A stretch of 64,000 bases of DNA from Rhodamnia argentea (Eukaryota > Streptophyta > Magnoliopsida > Myrtales > Myrtaceae), in assembly GCF_020921035.1 (NCBI RefSeq), contig NC_063160.1:16891095-16955094 (forward strand). Direction: 5' to 3'. This document shows positions 46,095-57,539 of this stretch, in pieces (positions within the stretch are counted from its first letter, which is position 1; the number at the start of each line of letters is the position of its first letter). The translations under genes were made by a program, and so were the position numbers. The notes below the pieces were generated by a model. The model saw only the letters and a program-made list of their open reading frames with translations, was not told the DNA's origin and searched no databases.

Positions 46095-47045
46095 CTAGGA
46101 GTACAAAGTATGTATGCCATCGATGTCATCTTGTTGAAGAACCCTTTTGACAGCGCCGGCCGCAATTCCGTAATACATGACGGCCTTCGGATCCTCGCTG
46201 TGGGCGAGGCCTAGAATGTGTCCTATTTCATGCAGCGCCACCGATTCCAAGTCCATTTGGGTTGAGCTGGGATTTAGGCTCCATGGCTCGTCCGCATCGT
46301 AGTGGGACTTACCGTAGGCTGGGAAACCAGGGGTTGGCTCAGAAGAATGGGCGAGAAACCCGCCCGGCCCATCGAAAGGTTGACCGTCGCCGTGATCGCC
46401 GCTGTAGAAGCCTATGACGAAATCAGGCGACTCCCCAGTCGAAACTTCATTGAAAGTGAACGCAGTAACATGAGCCCAGGTCTGGAAAGCCCTCCAGAAG
46501 ACTCCTCTCAACTCCCCCAGTGACATGGCCTTGGGGATGGATCCGAAGGCGTAGGTGAGATGGAATTTGGAAGGCGGCCACTTAGCCATGCCGGCAGCGA
46601 ACCTATAGCGCGACACCACGTGGAACTTGTTAGGCTCAGTGGCGTTCCTGTTCGCGTGCCTAGGGGGGACGAAATCGGGCACCCCGCATCTCGGGACGCT
46701 CATTTGCTTCACGGTGTCAACATCCAGCTTTCCGGTGACTTTAAGACGGTAGAATCTCTGGTAAGATCTGAGTGCCGACTCTAAAGTCTCATCGAACTCA
46801 TCATCGTCCAGGACGACGACGCGGTTCTCGTCCTCATAGTCCAAGTATCCTAAAGCTTTGAGATGACGCTTGACCTCTGTGACGCCTTGCTTGTTCTGGC
46901 CCTTGAGGGACTCCTCCAAACCCTGGAAGGAAGTGAGGCTTGGAGCTGTAGATCTCAGGCTTCTCGGGTGAACGGTGAAGGGTTGATGGACTGCAAGAAA
47001 GACAGCGAGAATGGACGCAAAAGAACACAACATTTTAGGACCCAT
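46095..47045 (-). CDS. matrix metalloproteinase copy 3, intact (metalloendoproteinase 1-like)
   Basis: The only open copy of five: an intron-free 316-residue secreted zinc endopeptidase, probably apoplastic and acting in wall or defence-related proteolysis. Residues 1-22 form a signal peptide. The propeptide has a peptidoglycan-binding-like fold (VKRHLKALGYLDYEDEN, ALRSYQRFYRLKVTGKLD). The cysteine switch is SVPRCGVPD with Cys120. The catalytic domain includes WPPSKFHLTYAF, FYSGDHGDGQPFDGPGG, the zinc site HEIGHILGLAH (272-282) with its Glu, and Met290 of the Met-turn. It ends at GIHTLYS without the hydrophobic GPI-type tail many plant MMPs have. The start at 47045 is chosen because it gives a signal peptide and aligns with the ATG of copies 1, 2, 4 and 5; the frame stays open upstream through a CAT/CAC-rich leader. 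Confidence 0.93.
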   Translation of the reverse strand: MGPKMLCSFASILAVFLAVHQPFTVHPRSLRSTAPSLTSFQGLEESLKGQNKQGVTEVKRHLKALGYLDYEDENRVVVLDDDEFDETLESALRSYQRFYRLKVTGKLDVDTVKQMSVPRCGVPDFVPPRHANRNATEPNKFHVVSRYRFAAGMAKWPPSKFHLTYAFGSIPKAMSLGELRGVFWRAFQTWAHVTAFTFNEVSTGESPDFVIGFYSGDHGDGQPFDGPGGFLAHSSEPTPGFPAYGKSHYDADEPWSLNPSSTQMDLESVALHEIGHILGLAHSEDPKAVMYYGIAAGAVKRVLQQDDIDGIHTLYS

Positions 47046-47349
47046 GTTGGTGTGTTGCTTTAGGAAGGTGTTCTCATTCAAGTATGAGAGGAAATAAAAC
47101 AAATGAGTATTCTCCTTGTGATGGTGATGGTGATGGATAGAGATCTCACTCCCCCGCCAATGGAACGAATCTTTGTTGAGAAGGGTGTTATGATCAACAA
47201 GTGAATATCCTAACTCAGGCAAGCAAATCAGACACAGTCACAATTAGTTGGATTTTCGCGGATTTGTTAGGCAGAGTTTTAGGAAAGATATATATGAAAT
47301 CTTTAATTATCTTGCCCACTCCAAAAAAAGAGAGAATTACCCCAAAAAA

Positions 47350-47465
47350 AAAAATCTAAGCCTGTTATAACTGTGTCAATTTAGTCTTAAACTTTTTTTT
47401 TTTGGACCAATTCAATTCTAAATATTTTGTGTTCGTGTCAATTCAGTCTATTTGGCTGGCCAGCT
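47350..47465. mobile_element. half of an AT-rich MITE
   Basis: TGTCAATTTAGTCTTAAAC and GTGTCAATTCAGTC-type phrases match the family seen at 31160. Only one end is recognisable. Confidence 0.4.
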
Positions 47466-47957
47466 CTAGCGTGAACTTTTTTTTAAACAATATTTTAGTA
47501 AATTTTATTATGCATGGTTACATGCAATCGATTCCCACCCTGGAACTAAAAATTGCCACTAAAGACCGGTTCCACAAAATGGGAACTGGGAACCGCCCTC
47601 GCTACTGTCCGGTTTCCGAGTGGGTTCATGAAACTGGTCTAGGACCTAATATCTACGTAAGCAAATTATCATTGCATCACTTTCATTTGCCCCAAAATTA
47701 GAACTCTGCGGTCTCCCAGCAGAGGCCTCCATGCGTTCTCTCTCTAAGTCTGGAATACAAATCCAATCTTGGCCTTGAAGAGTCAAGTTCTCAAGAACAT
47801 CTTGTACTTCAAATGCTATGACCGACTAAAAAGAAAAACTTCAGATGTTATCACTATCACTAACAAACTACCGTGAAAGGAAAATTGCAGCATCTTAAAA
47901 AGATTTATTGAGAATATTGCTGATAAAATCATGAAAACCATAGGCCAAGTCCTTTTT

Positions 47958-48898
47958 CTATTGTCCAGCGTACAAAGCACGTATGCCATCGATGTCATCT
48001 TGTCGAAGATCCCGTTTGAGAGCACCGGGCATCATTATCGCGTACATAACGGCGTTCTCATCGGGAGTGTGGGCAAGCCCTAGGAGGTGTCCGATTTCAT
48101 GCAAGGCCACCGATTCCAAGTCGGATTGGGTCGAGCTCGGGGCGGTGCTCCACTGCTCATCCGCGTCGTAGTGGAACCTACCATCGGTCGGAGCAAATGA
48201 ATGGGCAAGGACAGTGCCGGGCCCATCAAAAGGATGACCGTCGCCATGATCGCCGCTGTAGAAGCCTATGACAATATCAGTTGACTCACCCGACGGAGTT
48301 TCTGAGAAAGTGAACGATGTAACATCAGCCCACGTCTGGAAAGCTCTCGAGCAGACTCCTCTCAACTCCTCCAGCGGGATGGCCCCCGGGATCGGGCCGA
48401 AAGCGTAATTGAGATGGGTTCGAGAAGGCGGCCACTTAGGCATGTCGGGAAAGAAGTTATAGCGCGCCACCACGTGCAACTTACTGTGCTTAGTGGCATT
48501 GCTTTCTGTGCGCCGAGGGTGGACAAGGTCGGCCACCCCACATCTCGGGGCGCTCATCTGCTTCACGGTCTCAACATCAAGCTTTCCGGTGACTTTAAGG
48601 TGGTAGAATTTCTGGTAAGATTCGAGTGCCGACTCTAAAGTGTCTCGAACTCGTCGTCCACGAGGGCGACATGGTTCTCATCCTCCTCGTGGTCCAAGTA
48701 TCCGAAAGCTCTGAGGTAACGCTTGACCTCTCTGATGCCTTGCTTGGTCTGGCCCTTGGGAGTCCCCTCCAAGCTCTGAAAGGAAGTGCGGCTTGGATTG
48801 GTAGTAGATTTCAGGCTTCTCGAGTGAATGGTGAAGGGTTGAATTGCAAGACAGAGAACGAGGATGGACACGAAAGAAGAGGAAATTTTAGGAGCCAT
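47958..48898 (-). pseudogene. matrix metalloproteinase copy 4, single frameshift
   Basis: The frame 48898-48635 gives signal peptide and propeptide (MAPKISSSFVSI, AFGYLDHEEDENHVALVDDE). At about 48636-48645, after DDEF, two bases are missing relative to the intact copy, giving ETL-stop. The next frame continues without further damage to the end: LESALESYQKFYHLKVTG, SAPRCGVAD cysteine switch, SGDHGDGHPFDGPG, zinc site VALHEIGHLLGLAHTPDENAVMY and end GIRALYAGQ (stop 47958). One shift alone separates it from a complete protein, so it is either very recently dead or a sequence error. Confidence 0.85.
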
Positions 48899-48969
48899 TG
48901 TGTGCTTGTGGTGTTTTCTAGGACAGTGTTCTAGTTCGATTGTGTGTGGATGTCAGAAGTTCAATGAGG

Positions 48970-48979
48970 CTATTTAAAG
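48970..48979 (-). promoter_or_regulatory. TATA-like box of metalloproteinase copy 4
   Basis: CTTTAAATAG on the minus strand, 72-81 bases upstream of the ATG, at the position of the TATA box in copies 1, 2 and 5. Confidence 0.5.
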
Positions 48980-49739
48980 ACAGAATTATGGTTGAAGTAA
49001 ATCTATTGATGTTAGAGAATTCCTAGGAAAAGAATATCATTATGTATCGTACTCAATATCAGAGATATTATTTGATATTCCGTTATTTTCTAAGATAGTT
49101 ATTCTCCTTATTAGGGTAAGGTAACTCTTGTTAGAAAAGATTACTTCCTTTTCTCTATATACACTATTGGGGGTATAAATACCGATTGATTGTAATGCAT
49201 TAACCTTCTACTGTGGTAATTTTGAAAAAAAAAAGTTCCCGAAATGTTTAACGCTACACTTAATAAGCATCGCATAGAGATTTGATAGACCTCTAAGAAT
49301 TATTTGTAACAAGATCAGATCATACGATCTTGTCAATTGAACGAATCTCTATTAAAAAAAATTATGACTGAATTAGCACAATTGCAATAGGTTTAAAACT
49401 TTCTTTGTAATTTTCCCTCCTTTTATAGAAAACCATATGGGATTTTCTTTGCGAAAATTTCTAATTTCGGTGCGGCGATTAAATATTTTTAATATTGCCA
49501 TGCCTACTCTACACCACACCACTTTTCCCATATCGCATTTTTCTAGCACAACTCACATGTGCACCTCAACACTTCTGTTACAGGAAATGAAAGCATTAGG
49601 CAATCACCATTCACTCTACCTCAAAGGCTCAAAACATGGTGAAGGAGACATCAACATGTTTGTTTCTTTTGCGAGTCGTAACAGGGTAGTCCCGGAATTC
49701 AACCTAGTAAATGACAACAATTAAACACTGCACTTACAA

Positions 49740-50110
49740 AAAAAAAAAAAAACGTGATAAATGGAGAATGAAGATTGAGGAAGATATTGTTCTGTGTGAA
49801 TGTCATTGACCATTATTGAATGGCCAGTGCTGTTCTTATTTTCCTCTCCTACTCTAGTCATTGAATTTGCCATCCAATAACACTTGGACGAGTAGACCCA
49901 TTCGACTAAACTACATTTCTACAATTACAAGCCACTTGTTAAGACACTGCTGATTACTCATATAGGATCGTCCAATTCCGAGTATGTTTCTTCCATGATA
50001 TCATGCTTACTCAAGAGATTGTTTAGCTTGAAACGTGGAAATTATATGTTCAAGTAGCTAGGGTGGAGCCACCTTACATGTCTATCCTCAACATATGTTA
50101 CATAGATAAA
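49740..50110. repeat. metalloproteinase 3'-flank block, copy 3
   Basis: Matches 37560-37902 and 44729-44910. Shared phrases are CTCAAGAGATTGTTTAGCTT and CCTCAACATATGTTACATAG. It is about 4.3 kb on the 3' side of copy 5, with SRP19 now between. Confidence 0.65.
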
Positions 50111-52409
50111 CAGAAGAAGAAAGATAAACATGAATATAAGATACCACTGCAGCAACCTCTTTTTTTTTTTTCCTTTTTCTGTTTTGCTCTTTCACGAAGT
50201 AAAAACACTAATTAGTCAGAACAAGTTGTAATTGGCAAAGAGTATGGTGGAACTGGAATTCGGCTGTGATATCCGAGTGTACAGAGGCCGGCCGTCACTT
50301 TTTGTAAAGAGGCTGGTCATCACTTGCCCTTTACTCATCTATCAATAAACAGATGCGATCTCAATCCATGCACTACACAAGATGGATGTCCCCCAGCACA
50401 GCTCTCAGTTACATAAGGACTCTGGAACACTATGCAGCCCAGCACTCAGCCACAGAATAACAGCTGACAGGCTCATCTAATTGACAAAAGACTGATTGTG
50501 CAATGCATTATGCTGCGGACCCTAGATAGCTACATGAACATCATAATCGTAAGAGTCAATATAATATAATAATTTTAATGGTCCAATAATTCAACAGGGG
50601 GCCATCGTATATGATTACGTGAGTCCCTGCATGAGCAATGATGGTACCATTACGTTGCCTAATAAGTACCTTAAAAGTGTCTTAAGTCATATTCATATCT
50701 GGCAAATGAAATTTTAACGATGAAATTAAGTGAAGTACTCCCAATACAAAATATGGAAAGGTGCTTCCTCCAGCTTATCACCGGCAGTCTGTTCAGACTG
50801 ATCTGATGATTGAAGCAAAACATACGGAACTTAATTTCCTAGAAGCTGAAACAAAGAAAAAACTGAATATCGCAGAATTGATGAGACAAAGAATACACTT
50901 GTGATTTGTCACAAATGGTTCAAAATAAGCACAAAGAAGGCTTCTTGGTGCTCTTAGCTTCTGACTAATTCAAACCCCTATGCGGCACCCTCACAACATG
51001 TGAGGAGACAGGTTAAAGGCTGTCAAAGTCTCCCAGACCAGCAATTTACCCAATATCACCATACAATTAGGTAAATATCTGAGATTGTTGGTTTCTGTAC
51101 ATTTTCAAATAAACATTCTTTTAAGTCTAACTCTGTACGTCCCAGGCTTTTCCTATTAATAACCTTCACAAACAGCAGTATATTGCGACAGGTACTCGTT
51201 CAAAGATAGGAGGCAGAAGGAATTCGTGCCTCCTCCTTATATCATACCAGAGTAGCTCATTTACTACTTAACACATCTGCAACCGTCTTAGATAAGAGCT
51301 GTGTTGAGCATGGCATCTTAAGTTGGAGACTGTATATCAGTAGAGTAACTTGTCTACATGTGGATTAGGCACAATGCAAACAAAAAGTGAACTAGTTCTC
51401 ATGTCCGAATATATGCTATAAACTATTACAACAAGAGTAAAATTGCTTCTTAACAACTCAAGCACAAATACCATTTTTCTTGATGCATAGCGATTGTGAT
51501 CTATCTCTCTTTCATCCATCAACAAACTAGCCCAAAATAATCAGTAATTTATATTTGCCCAATCAAGAATCAAATATCTTGAGGTAAAATGTATATCAGA
51601 AAAGAGATGGCTATTGACATACCGAGAAGACGAAATTGTACCACATCTCAAGAATAGAACTCAAGAAACCAATCCTTCTCCACATCATCTTCAAATAGTC
51701 AGGGGTCATGAGGTAACTTCCATTTTGGCATTTCTCACGTCAAGCCTATCAACACCTTCAGCATACCCAGATGTGCTGAAAATGAGTCTATTGATGTTCA
51801 CGCAAAACAGAAGGTCGAGGTGACGATTGAGGAGCTCCAAAGAGTATGCACGCAACACTTACAAAAATGTAGCTGCCAAACTAACATTAGACTGCATCAT
51901 TTCGCTATAGAAGAGGAGCTAAAGCATGGACAACTTCAAATTGCTGTCCACCTGGTGTGGAGCTAGATAGCACATAGCAGCATACTTCAATATCACCAGG
52001 TGTATTTCTGTTCAATCGAGATTATCAACTAAATTTGCATCCACATGTTACTTCATCAGCCTTCTACATTTAGTACAGATATTGCTAAATCACATACGCC
52101 CGAACTTCGTGGCATCTAAGGCCACTTAATCCTATACTGAGGCAATCAGAAAGAAGAGCTGCTAAAGTATCTTCTACGTTATGCACAGACGATTCCAGTT
52201 GAACTCTTGAAAGCAGAATCTAGCTATTCACCGCCGCGATGGGTTGAGTTAATTTCTTTTTCACATAAATAGGGAAAGCTGTTAAAGTTCGCTTCACACC
52301 ATTCATTTCAGAAACACAAACTGAAGTTTGAATTAAAGAAGAAAGGCCTCTGCCAAATTCACTAATGTTTGAACTAAAACTGTTAAAATGCATTCGCAAC
52401 AACATTTGA
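50111..52409. other. intergenic, no gene recognised
   Basis: Spacer on the 3' side of SRP19. Short frames exist (for example a minus-strand run near 51850-51690) but none shows a family I know. Confidence 0.35.
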
Positions 52410-53178
52410 CTATCTCTTCTTTTTCCCGCTCTTGCCGGATTTCGAAGCTCCAGTACTCGTGGTGGATGCAGGCTCTTGCTTCTTGGTCCGTCCAGGATGT
52501 CTTGGAACCAACTCTGCAACATGAAGCATGAGCTGTTTTCCTGCAACACATTGTTCAAAGTTACAACATCTGCGCTATAACCATGAATAAGAATCTCCTA
52601 GACCAAAACCAGCAACGATCAGGACCTTATCTTTTCAGAAATTAAAACTTTCTCGAAAAATGAATCACTGGGCATGACAGGCGATAAACACCTCAACAAG
52701 ACATACATTTGGCTGTGGCTAAGATAAACTACTCCTGCTCCGTTAAATCCATGTCAACGGCAAGAGCAACTCGCAGGCACTAATCAAACTTACTGGAAGA
52801 TATGGCTGGATTGTACAGAGTCCCATCCTCTCTCTTGAGCAAAACCCTCACTCTCCCTCTCTGCATGAAATCTCGCGGATACGCCTTATCAATCTGCAAC
52901 AATCCATTTCGACGTCACCAAATCGCACCAAAAACATTCCCGAGCATAGTACGGAACAAGAAACGAAGCAAAGAAGCGACGACCGCCACGATCAAACGAA
53001 CCTCGATGGCATAACGGAGCTTAAGATGGCTGCAACAGTCCCCGATCTCGATGCAAGTGGGGTTCTCGCACGCTTTCGCCGCGCAGATCCGCCTGCCCTC
53101 GGCGATCGTCTTCTTCGAGTTGATGTAAACCGGGTAGAGGACGACCCACTTCTTTATCTCCTGGATTTGCCCTTCCAT
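52410..53178 (-). CDS. SRP19: signal recognition particle 19 kDa protein
   Basis: SRP19 binds the tips of SRP RNA helices 6 and 8 in the nucleolus and cytoplasm and prepares the RNA for SRP54. Three exons in coding order: 53178-53002, 52893-52794 and 52540-52410, all GT-AG, closing to 135 residues, close to the usual plant size. Diagnostic blocks are IKKWVVLYPVYINSKKTIAE, GRRICAAKACENPTCIEIGD, KAYPRDFMQRGRVRVLLKRE and ELVPRHPGRTKKQEP, followed by a basic Lys-rich tail (KSGKSGKKKR). The start is the first ATG and matches the family. It sits inside the metalloproteinase array but is unrelated to it; the array has probably grown around it. Confidence 0.95.
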
Positions 53179-54455
53179 TGGTGACGATCGAGGCCCCAGG
53201 CGAAAGAAGAAAATGGAGTTACGAATCGGCTGAACAGGATGGGAAGAGAGGCTTCAATCGACCAACGCTCTAAACAACCGATTGTAGAAATTAGGGTTCT
53301 AAATATTTGCGAGCGGAAGAAGAGCAGAAGGGAATTGTGGCGAGAAGAGAGAAATTGTCAAGCCACGCTCCAACACAACCGATTAGCCAGTGTGGGAGAG
53401 GAACGCCGGAGCCGCCGTCTGACAAAGCCTCCGGTGAAACGTCGCCGATCGTATGGGATGAGTGTAGGTTCGAGGAGAGACCAACCTGAACCTGAGAAGT
53501 GAAGAAGGTACAATTCGAAGGGAGGGCATGTGGGCAAAATAGTTGGGGTAAATTTGTTAATATCTATAAGTAAAGAGGAGGAAAACCAATTTTAAAAATT
53601 GCATCAACAGCACAAATTTTTTCGCCAATTGTAAACCAATTTTAAAATTGCATGAATAGCTTAATTTTTTAAATCTGTTCCTCCCAAAATCTCACAATTG
53701 CTTACTCGTCTGCTTGCCTGAATTAAATGCTTTTGCATATTAGTTTTTCATATATACGGAATTCGATCGTAATAATTAACTATGGATTGACTTCATATGG
53801 CGAGTGTATAATCCCAAAATCAACAATAAAAAAAATTTAAATTTTAAAAAAAACCCCAAAAAAAAAAAGATTAGACTCTCCTAGATTACTTTCCTATTCT
53901 TCTCGCCCAATTTCGACTCTAAGAAACCTCATCGTGACATGTCAATGTAGTAATATCAACCATGGTATAAATGCACGGTAGAACCGTTGAGTTTTCCCTT
54001 TTGAACTTGGTTTACTATATATTAAAATGTTACTACGGTCAATGTCTTCGTTTACGGATTTTGTACCATCGCCATCTCGATCGGAAAATAGTATTTCATT
54101 CTCTTCCCGGCCGCCCATTTAACTAAATCTAGAGAGACATGGGAAAATAAACAAAGACCAACACGACTAGTATGATAATTACGAAATTGAGAATGATTTA
54201 GAAACTATTCGTGTCATTATTTCATCCATTATCCGTATTCGATTTATGTTTGTGAAGATAGTGACGGTTATCATTTGAGAAGTACACACATCTAGAACTC
54301 CTCCATTCATTGCCTATACCATATTCGTTCCAAAAAGGGAACTAGGAAGTGCGCATCCTTGCAATGGCAGCTTCAAATCGCTGCAAGCACTTATTCTATA
54401 TTGGAATTATGCTTATTTTACTATTAGAATCATGAAAACCATATATACTCTTTTC
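53179..54455. other. SRP19 upstream region and spacer
   Basis: The first 350 bases are GC-richer and probably contain the SRP19 promoter and leader. A frame at 53239-53502 on + looks like chance. The rest is AT-rich with nothing recognised. Confidence 0.4.
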
Positions 54456-55460
54456 CTATTGCTCAGGGTACAAAGCATGTATGCCATCGATGTCATCTTG
54501 TTGAGGATCCCTTTTAATAGCACCGGACGAAATTCTGGCATACATAATGGCATTCGGATCTTCGCTGTGGTGGAGCCCTAGGAGGTGTCCTTTTTCATGC
54601 ACGGCCACCGTTTCCAAGTCGAACTGGATCGAGCTTGGGTCAGTGCTCCACCGCCATTCCGCGTCATAGTGGAACCTGCCGTTGGTCGGGACAAACGCAT
54701 GGGCGTGAGCCGTACCATTGAAAGGAACACCGCCGCTGTGATCGTCTCTCTAGAAGTCAATGGCAATATTAGCCGGCTCGCCGGACGAAGTTTCTTGGAA
54801 AGTGAATGCGGAGACATTTGCCCACCTCTGAAAGGCTCTCGTGCACACGCCTCTCAACTCCTCTAACGAAACAGCATCGACAAGCGAACTGAAAGCGTAA
54901 GCAAGATGGGTTTGGGTAGGCGGCCACCTAGGCTCGTTGGGGAAGAAGGAATAGTGCGCTACCGTGTGGAACTCGCCAGGCTTAGTGGCATTCTTTTTCG
55001 AGTGCCTAGGGTGGACGAGATCAGGCACCCTGCATCATCTCTGATAAGATTCGAGCCCGGACTCTAGCGTCTCGTCGAACCTGTCGTCCATGAGGACGGC
55101 ATCGTCCCCGTCCTTGTTGTCCAAGTATCCGAAAGCCCTGAAGTAACGTTTGACCTCTTTGATCCCTTGCTTGGTTTGGGCCTTGACTGTTCCCTCCAAG
55201 GTTTGGAACGAAGTGAGGCTTGGATAATTGGGTGTATGTTTTAAAAAATTTTTTTATTTGAAAAAAAAAAAAAAAAAAAATAAAAAAAAAAAAAATGGGG
55301 AATTTAAAATAAAAAATAAAAAAAAAAAAAATTTTTTTAAAATTTTTTAAAAATTTTTTTAATATTAGATTTCAGGCTTCTCGGGTGAATGGTGAAGGGC
55401 TGAATTGCAAGAAAGAGAACCAGGATTAGACACAAAGACAGGAGAGATTTTGGGAGCCAT
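54456..55460 (-). pseudogene. matrix metalloproteinase copy 5, broken
   Basis: The start region near 55460 encodes the family signal peptide. A low-complexity A/T tract (55228-55365) then splits the signal peptide and propeptide. A deletion near 55035 removes about 75 bases, including LKVTGKLD through PRCG, so the cysteine switch is lost. The frame 55028-54750 keeps MPDLVHPRHSKKNATKPGEF and most of the first catalytic half. A frame shift follows near 54750, and the zinc-site region is altered (HEKGHLLGLHHSEDPNAIMY can be read, with Lys in place of Ile). It ends GIHALYPEQ at 54456. Clearly a dead copy. Confidence 0.85.
55228..55365. repeat. low-complexity A/T tract inside metalloproteinase copy 5
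   Basis: About 138 bases made almost only of A and T homopolymers replace a point where other copies run straight on (GAGGCTTGGAT... to ...AGATTTCAGGCTTCTCG). It could be a real expansion or a consensus artefact. Confidence 0.6.
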
Positions 55461-55532
55461 TATGAGAGTACGTCTGTTCTCTAGGACAACGTTCTAACTC
55501 AAATTGTTTGTGAATTTCGCTAGTTTATGCGG

Positions 55533-55542
55533 CTATATATAG
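55533..55542 (-). promoter_or_regulatory. TATA box of metalloproteinase copy 5
   Basis: CTATATATAG, 73-82 bases upstream of the ATG. Confidence 0.6.
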
Positions 55543-57093
55543 ATAGACCTCCGATCAACATGACCCGAATTACAGTTCATCGGAATGAATCTCCTAACAC
55601 GTTGAATTAGAGAAAGTTCCTCAGAATGCAAAAGATTGAATTGGTACAAATGCAAAAGATTTAGGACTCAATTGATTAAAAAAAAAGTTAATGATTGAAT
55701 TGACACAATTACAATAAATTTAAGATTTTTTTAATAATTTCTCCTCCGATTTAATCATGTATCTAGAGAGATGAGAAAAGACCACCACTAGCTTGACCAA
55801 AGAAAAAGTGTTTTCTCTTGATTTTGATTGTTCACGTTTGATCAGGTCTAGAAGAAGTTTGCAAGTACCTAAAGACGTCCGACAACAACATTTGAAATGG
55901 ATTAGGGCATTAACATTGCAATTGGATGAATTGTCCAGACATACTGGCCTAATTTCAAACAGAATGTTATTATTTCGTGCCGCGGTACGGAAATATCTCC
56001 CTTGCCGTTGCCGATATATTTTAGTAAATGTTGGTAAGTCTAAAAAAATTTGTTTAGAACATAATGACGGCTAACTTGTTTCCACGTAATGTAGTGGTAA
56101 CTCGCCAACAGTTTCATGAAATTGGTAACTTCTTTTACAGTTTGCAAATTACAGAATTAATCTTGCACTCACTTACCAACATTTACTTAATTAATCTACT
56201 AAGTGTTAGTGCTATGAAAAAAAATCAAAAACTTGCATACCCGTGTCAAACTTACACTAAACTTAATTTTTCGGATGACCAAAAACCCAAGCTGACACGG
56301 GGATGAAACATGTACGCTCTTTTAGCATCCGTCAAATTTTACTGAAAAATTACTAAATTGGATAACACACGTGAAAATTCATCAGCCTCTTTTTGTTTCT
56401 TCAACTGACACTAATTTAAAAATAAGTAAGGCTCGTTATCTCTCTTCCACGTAGCACGAAAAATCCTAAATCTTCTTCTTCTTTATCGAGACTAGAAGGA
56501 AGAAACGAGTGTTTCGGTGAAGATCGGATGGTGATTATGAGGAAACTCGACTGATCATTCAAGATGAAGGTGATGATGATCCCCGGCTGCTGGATTCAAT
56601 ATGTTGAAGCCATACAATGCAACAGTAGCCAACAAAAAACATATCAAGGCACGCCTCAATCATGGTTCAGCTTGATCAGAATTTCATTCCGCTCTTGAAT
56701 TTGAGTGATTCTTCACGTTTTGGAGGATCGATTGTCCATGCTTGTAGCTGTACGTTCGGGCTGGGGTTGTTTGCCCTTGAAAGTAGCACATCGACTAACC
56801 AACGAACAGTAATACCCGCATCAGTCGAAACCGAACCGGTAAAACCAATATCATATCACCTTATTGATGTCATCATAGGGGGTTATTTGACTTTACATTT
56901 CTGTACTTCTAGGGCGGTCGGAAACGGATGGTAATTTATAATCAATTGAAATTCTCGCCTAACAAATACGAGATCGATGGTTATCATCAACGTGCTCGAG
57001 AGTTTTCCTGTCATGTTCGTTTTGCAGTCTACAAGAAAGGGTTCATCATCTCTTGGTGGCAAAATCCAAGCTTTGCTTTCTTTGCAGAGATAA
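55543..57093. other. intergenic with two unassigned open frames
   Basis: Frames at 55793-56074 (93 codons, basic, SRRSLQVPKDVRQQHLKW) and 56662-56934 (90 codons) resemble no known family. The latter is preceded by sequence with a gene-like feel (GAA-rich) but no clear splice pattern. Remnants of older genes are possible. Confidence 0.3.
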
Positions 57094-57374
57094 TGGCATA
57101 AATAGTCCTTAAACTTTGACCCAATACGAAATATGGTCTCTAAATTTTTAATTTGTATAATGTGATCCTTGAACTTTTGATACATATTCAGTTTAATCCC
57201 TATTATCTTTTTATTAATTCAAGTTCGGAGACAACATTGAAAATCTTTATATAATCAATGATTAAATTGAATATGTATCAAAAGTTTAGGTCCACGTTAA
57301 ATAATTTAAAATTTTAAGAATGATATTACGTATTTGACTAATGTTTAGGATTAATATTAAACAAATTAAACGTT
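57094..57374. mobile_element. AT-rich fold-back MITE upstream of the CFM2-like gene
   Basis: GAACTTTTGATACATATTCA and the complement of TGAATATGTATCAAAAGTTT form a stem, with flanking AGTCCTTAAACTTTGAC-type phrases as in the element at 18981. It ends about 165 bases upstream of the start codon. Confidence 0.6.
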
Positions 57375-57539
57375 CAGAAACCACTTATAATCATTTTTTG
57401 TTCTTTGAAAATGAGCCAGAAAAGGGCAAAATAGAAGATGAAATTTTGTGAGGGCCATCACGCGAGAATCACGTGAGCGAAGATTCCCCTGATTGCTAAG
57501 AGCACTGCATTATCTGCTTCCCTTCTCGTCGCTCCCTTC

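Noticed and set aside
47046-47222. N-terminal extension of metalloproteinase copy 3 with a six-His run
   Set aside because: The run comes from a CAT/CAC repeat in the leader. Starting at 47045 gives a signal peptide and matches the ATG of the other copies.
55793-56306. Two adjacent frames of 93 and 80 codons
   Set aside because: No domain, signal or splice pattern was recognised; they are kept only as unassigned frames within the intergenic entry.
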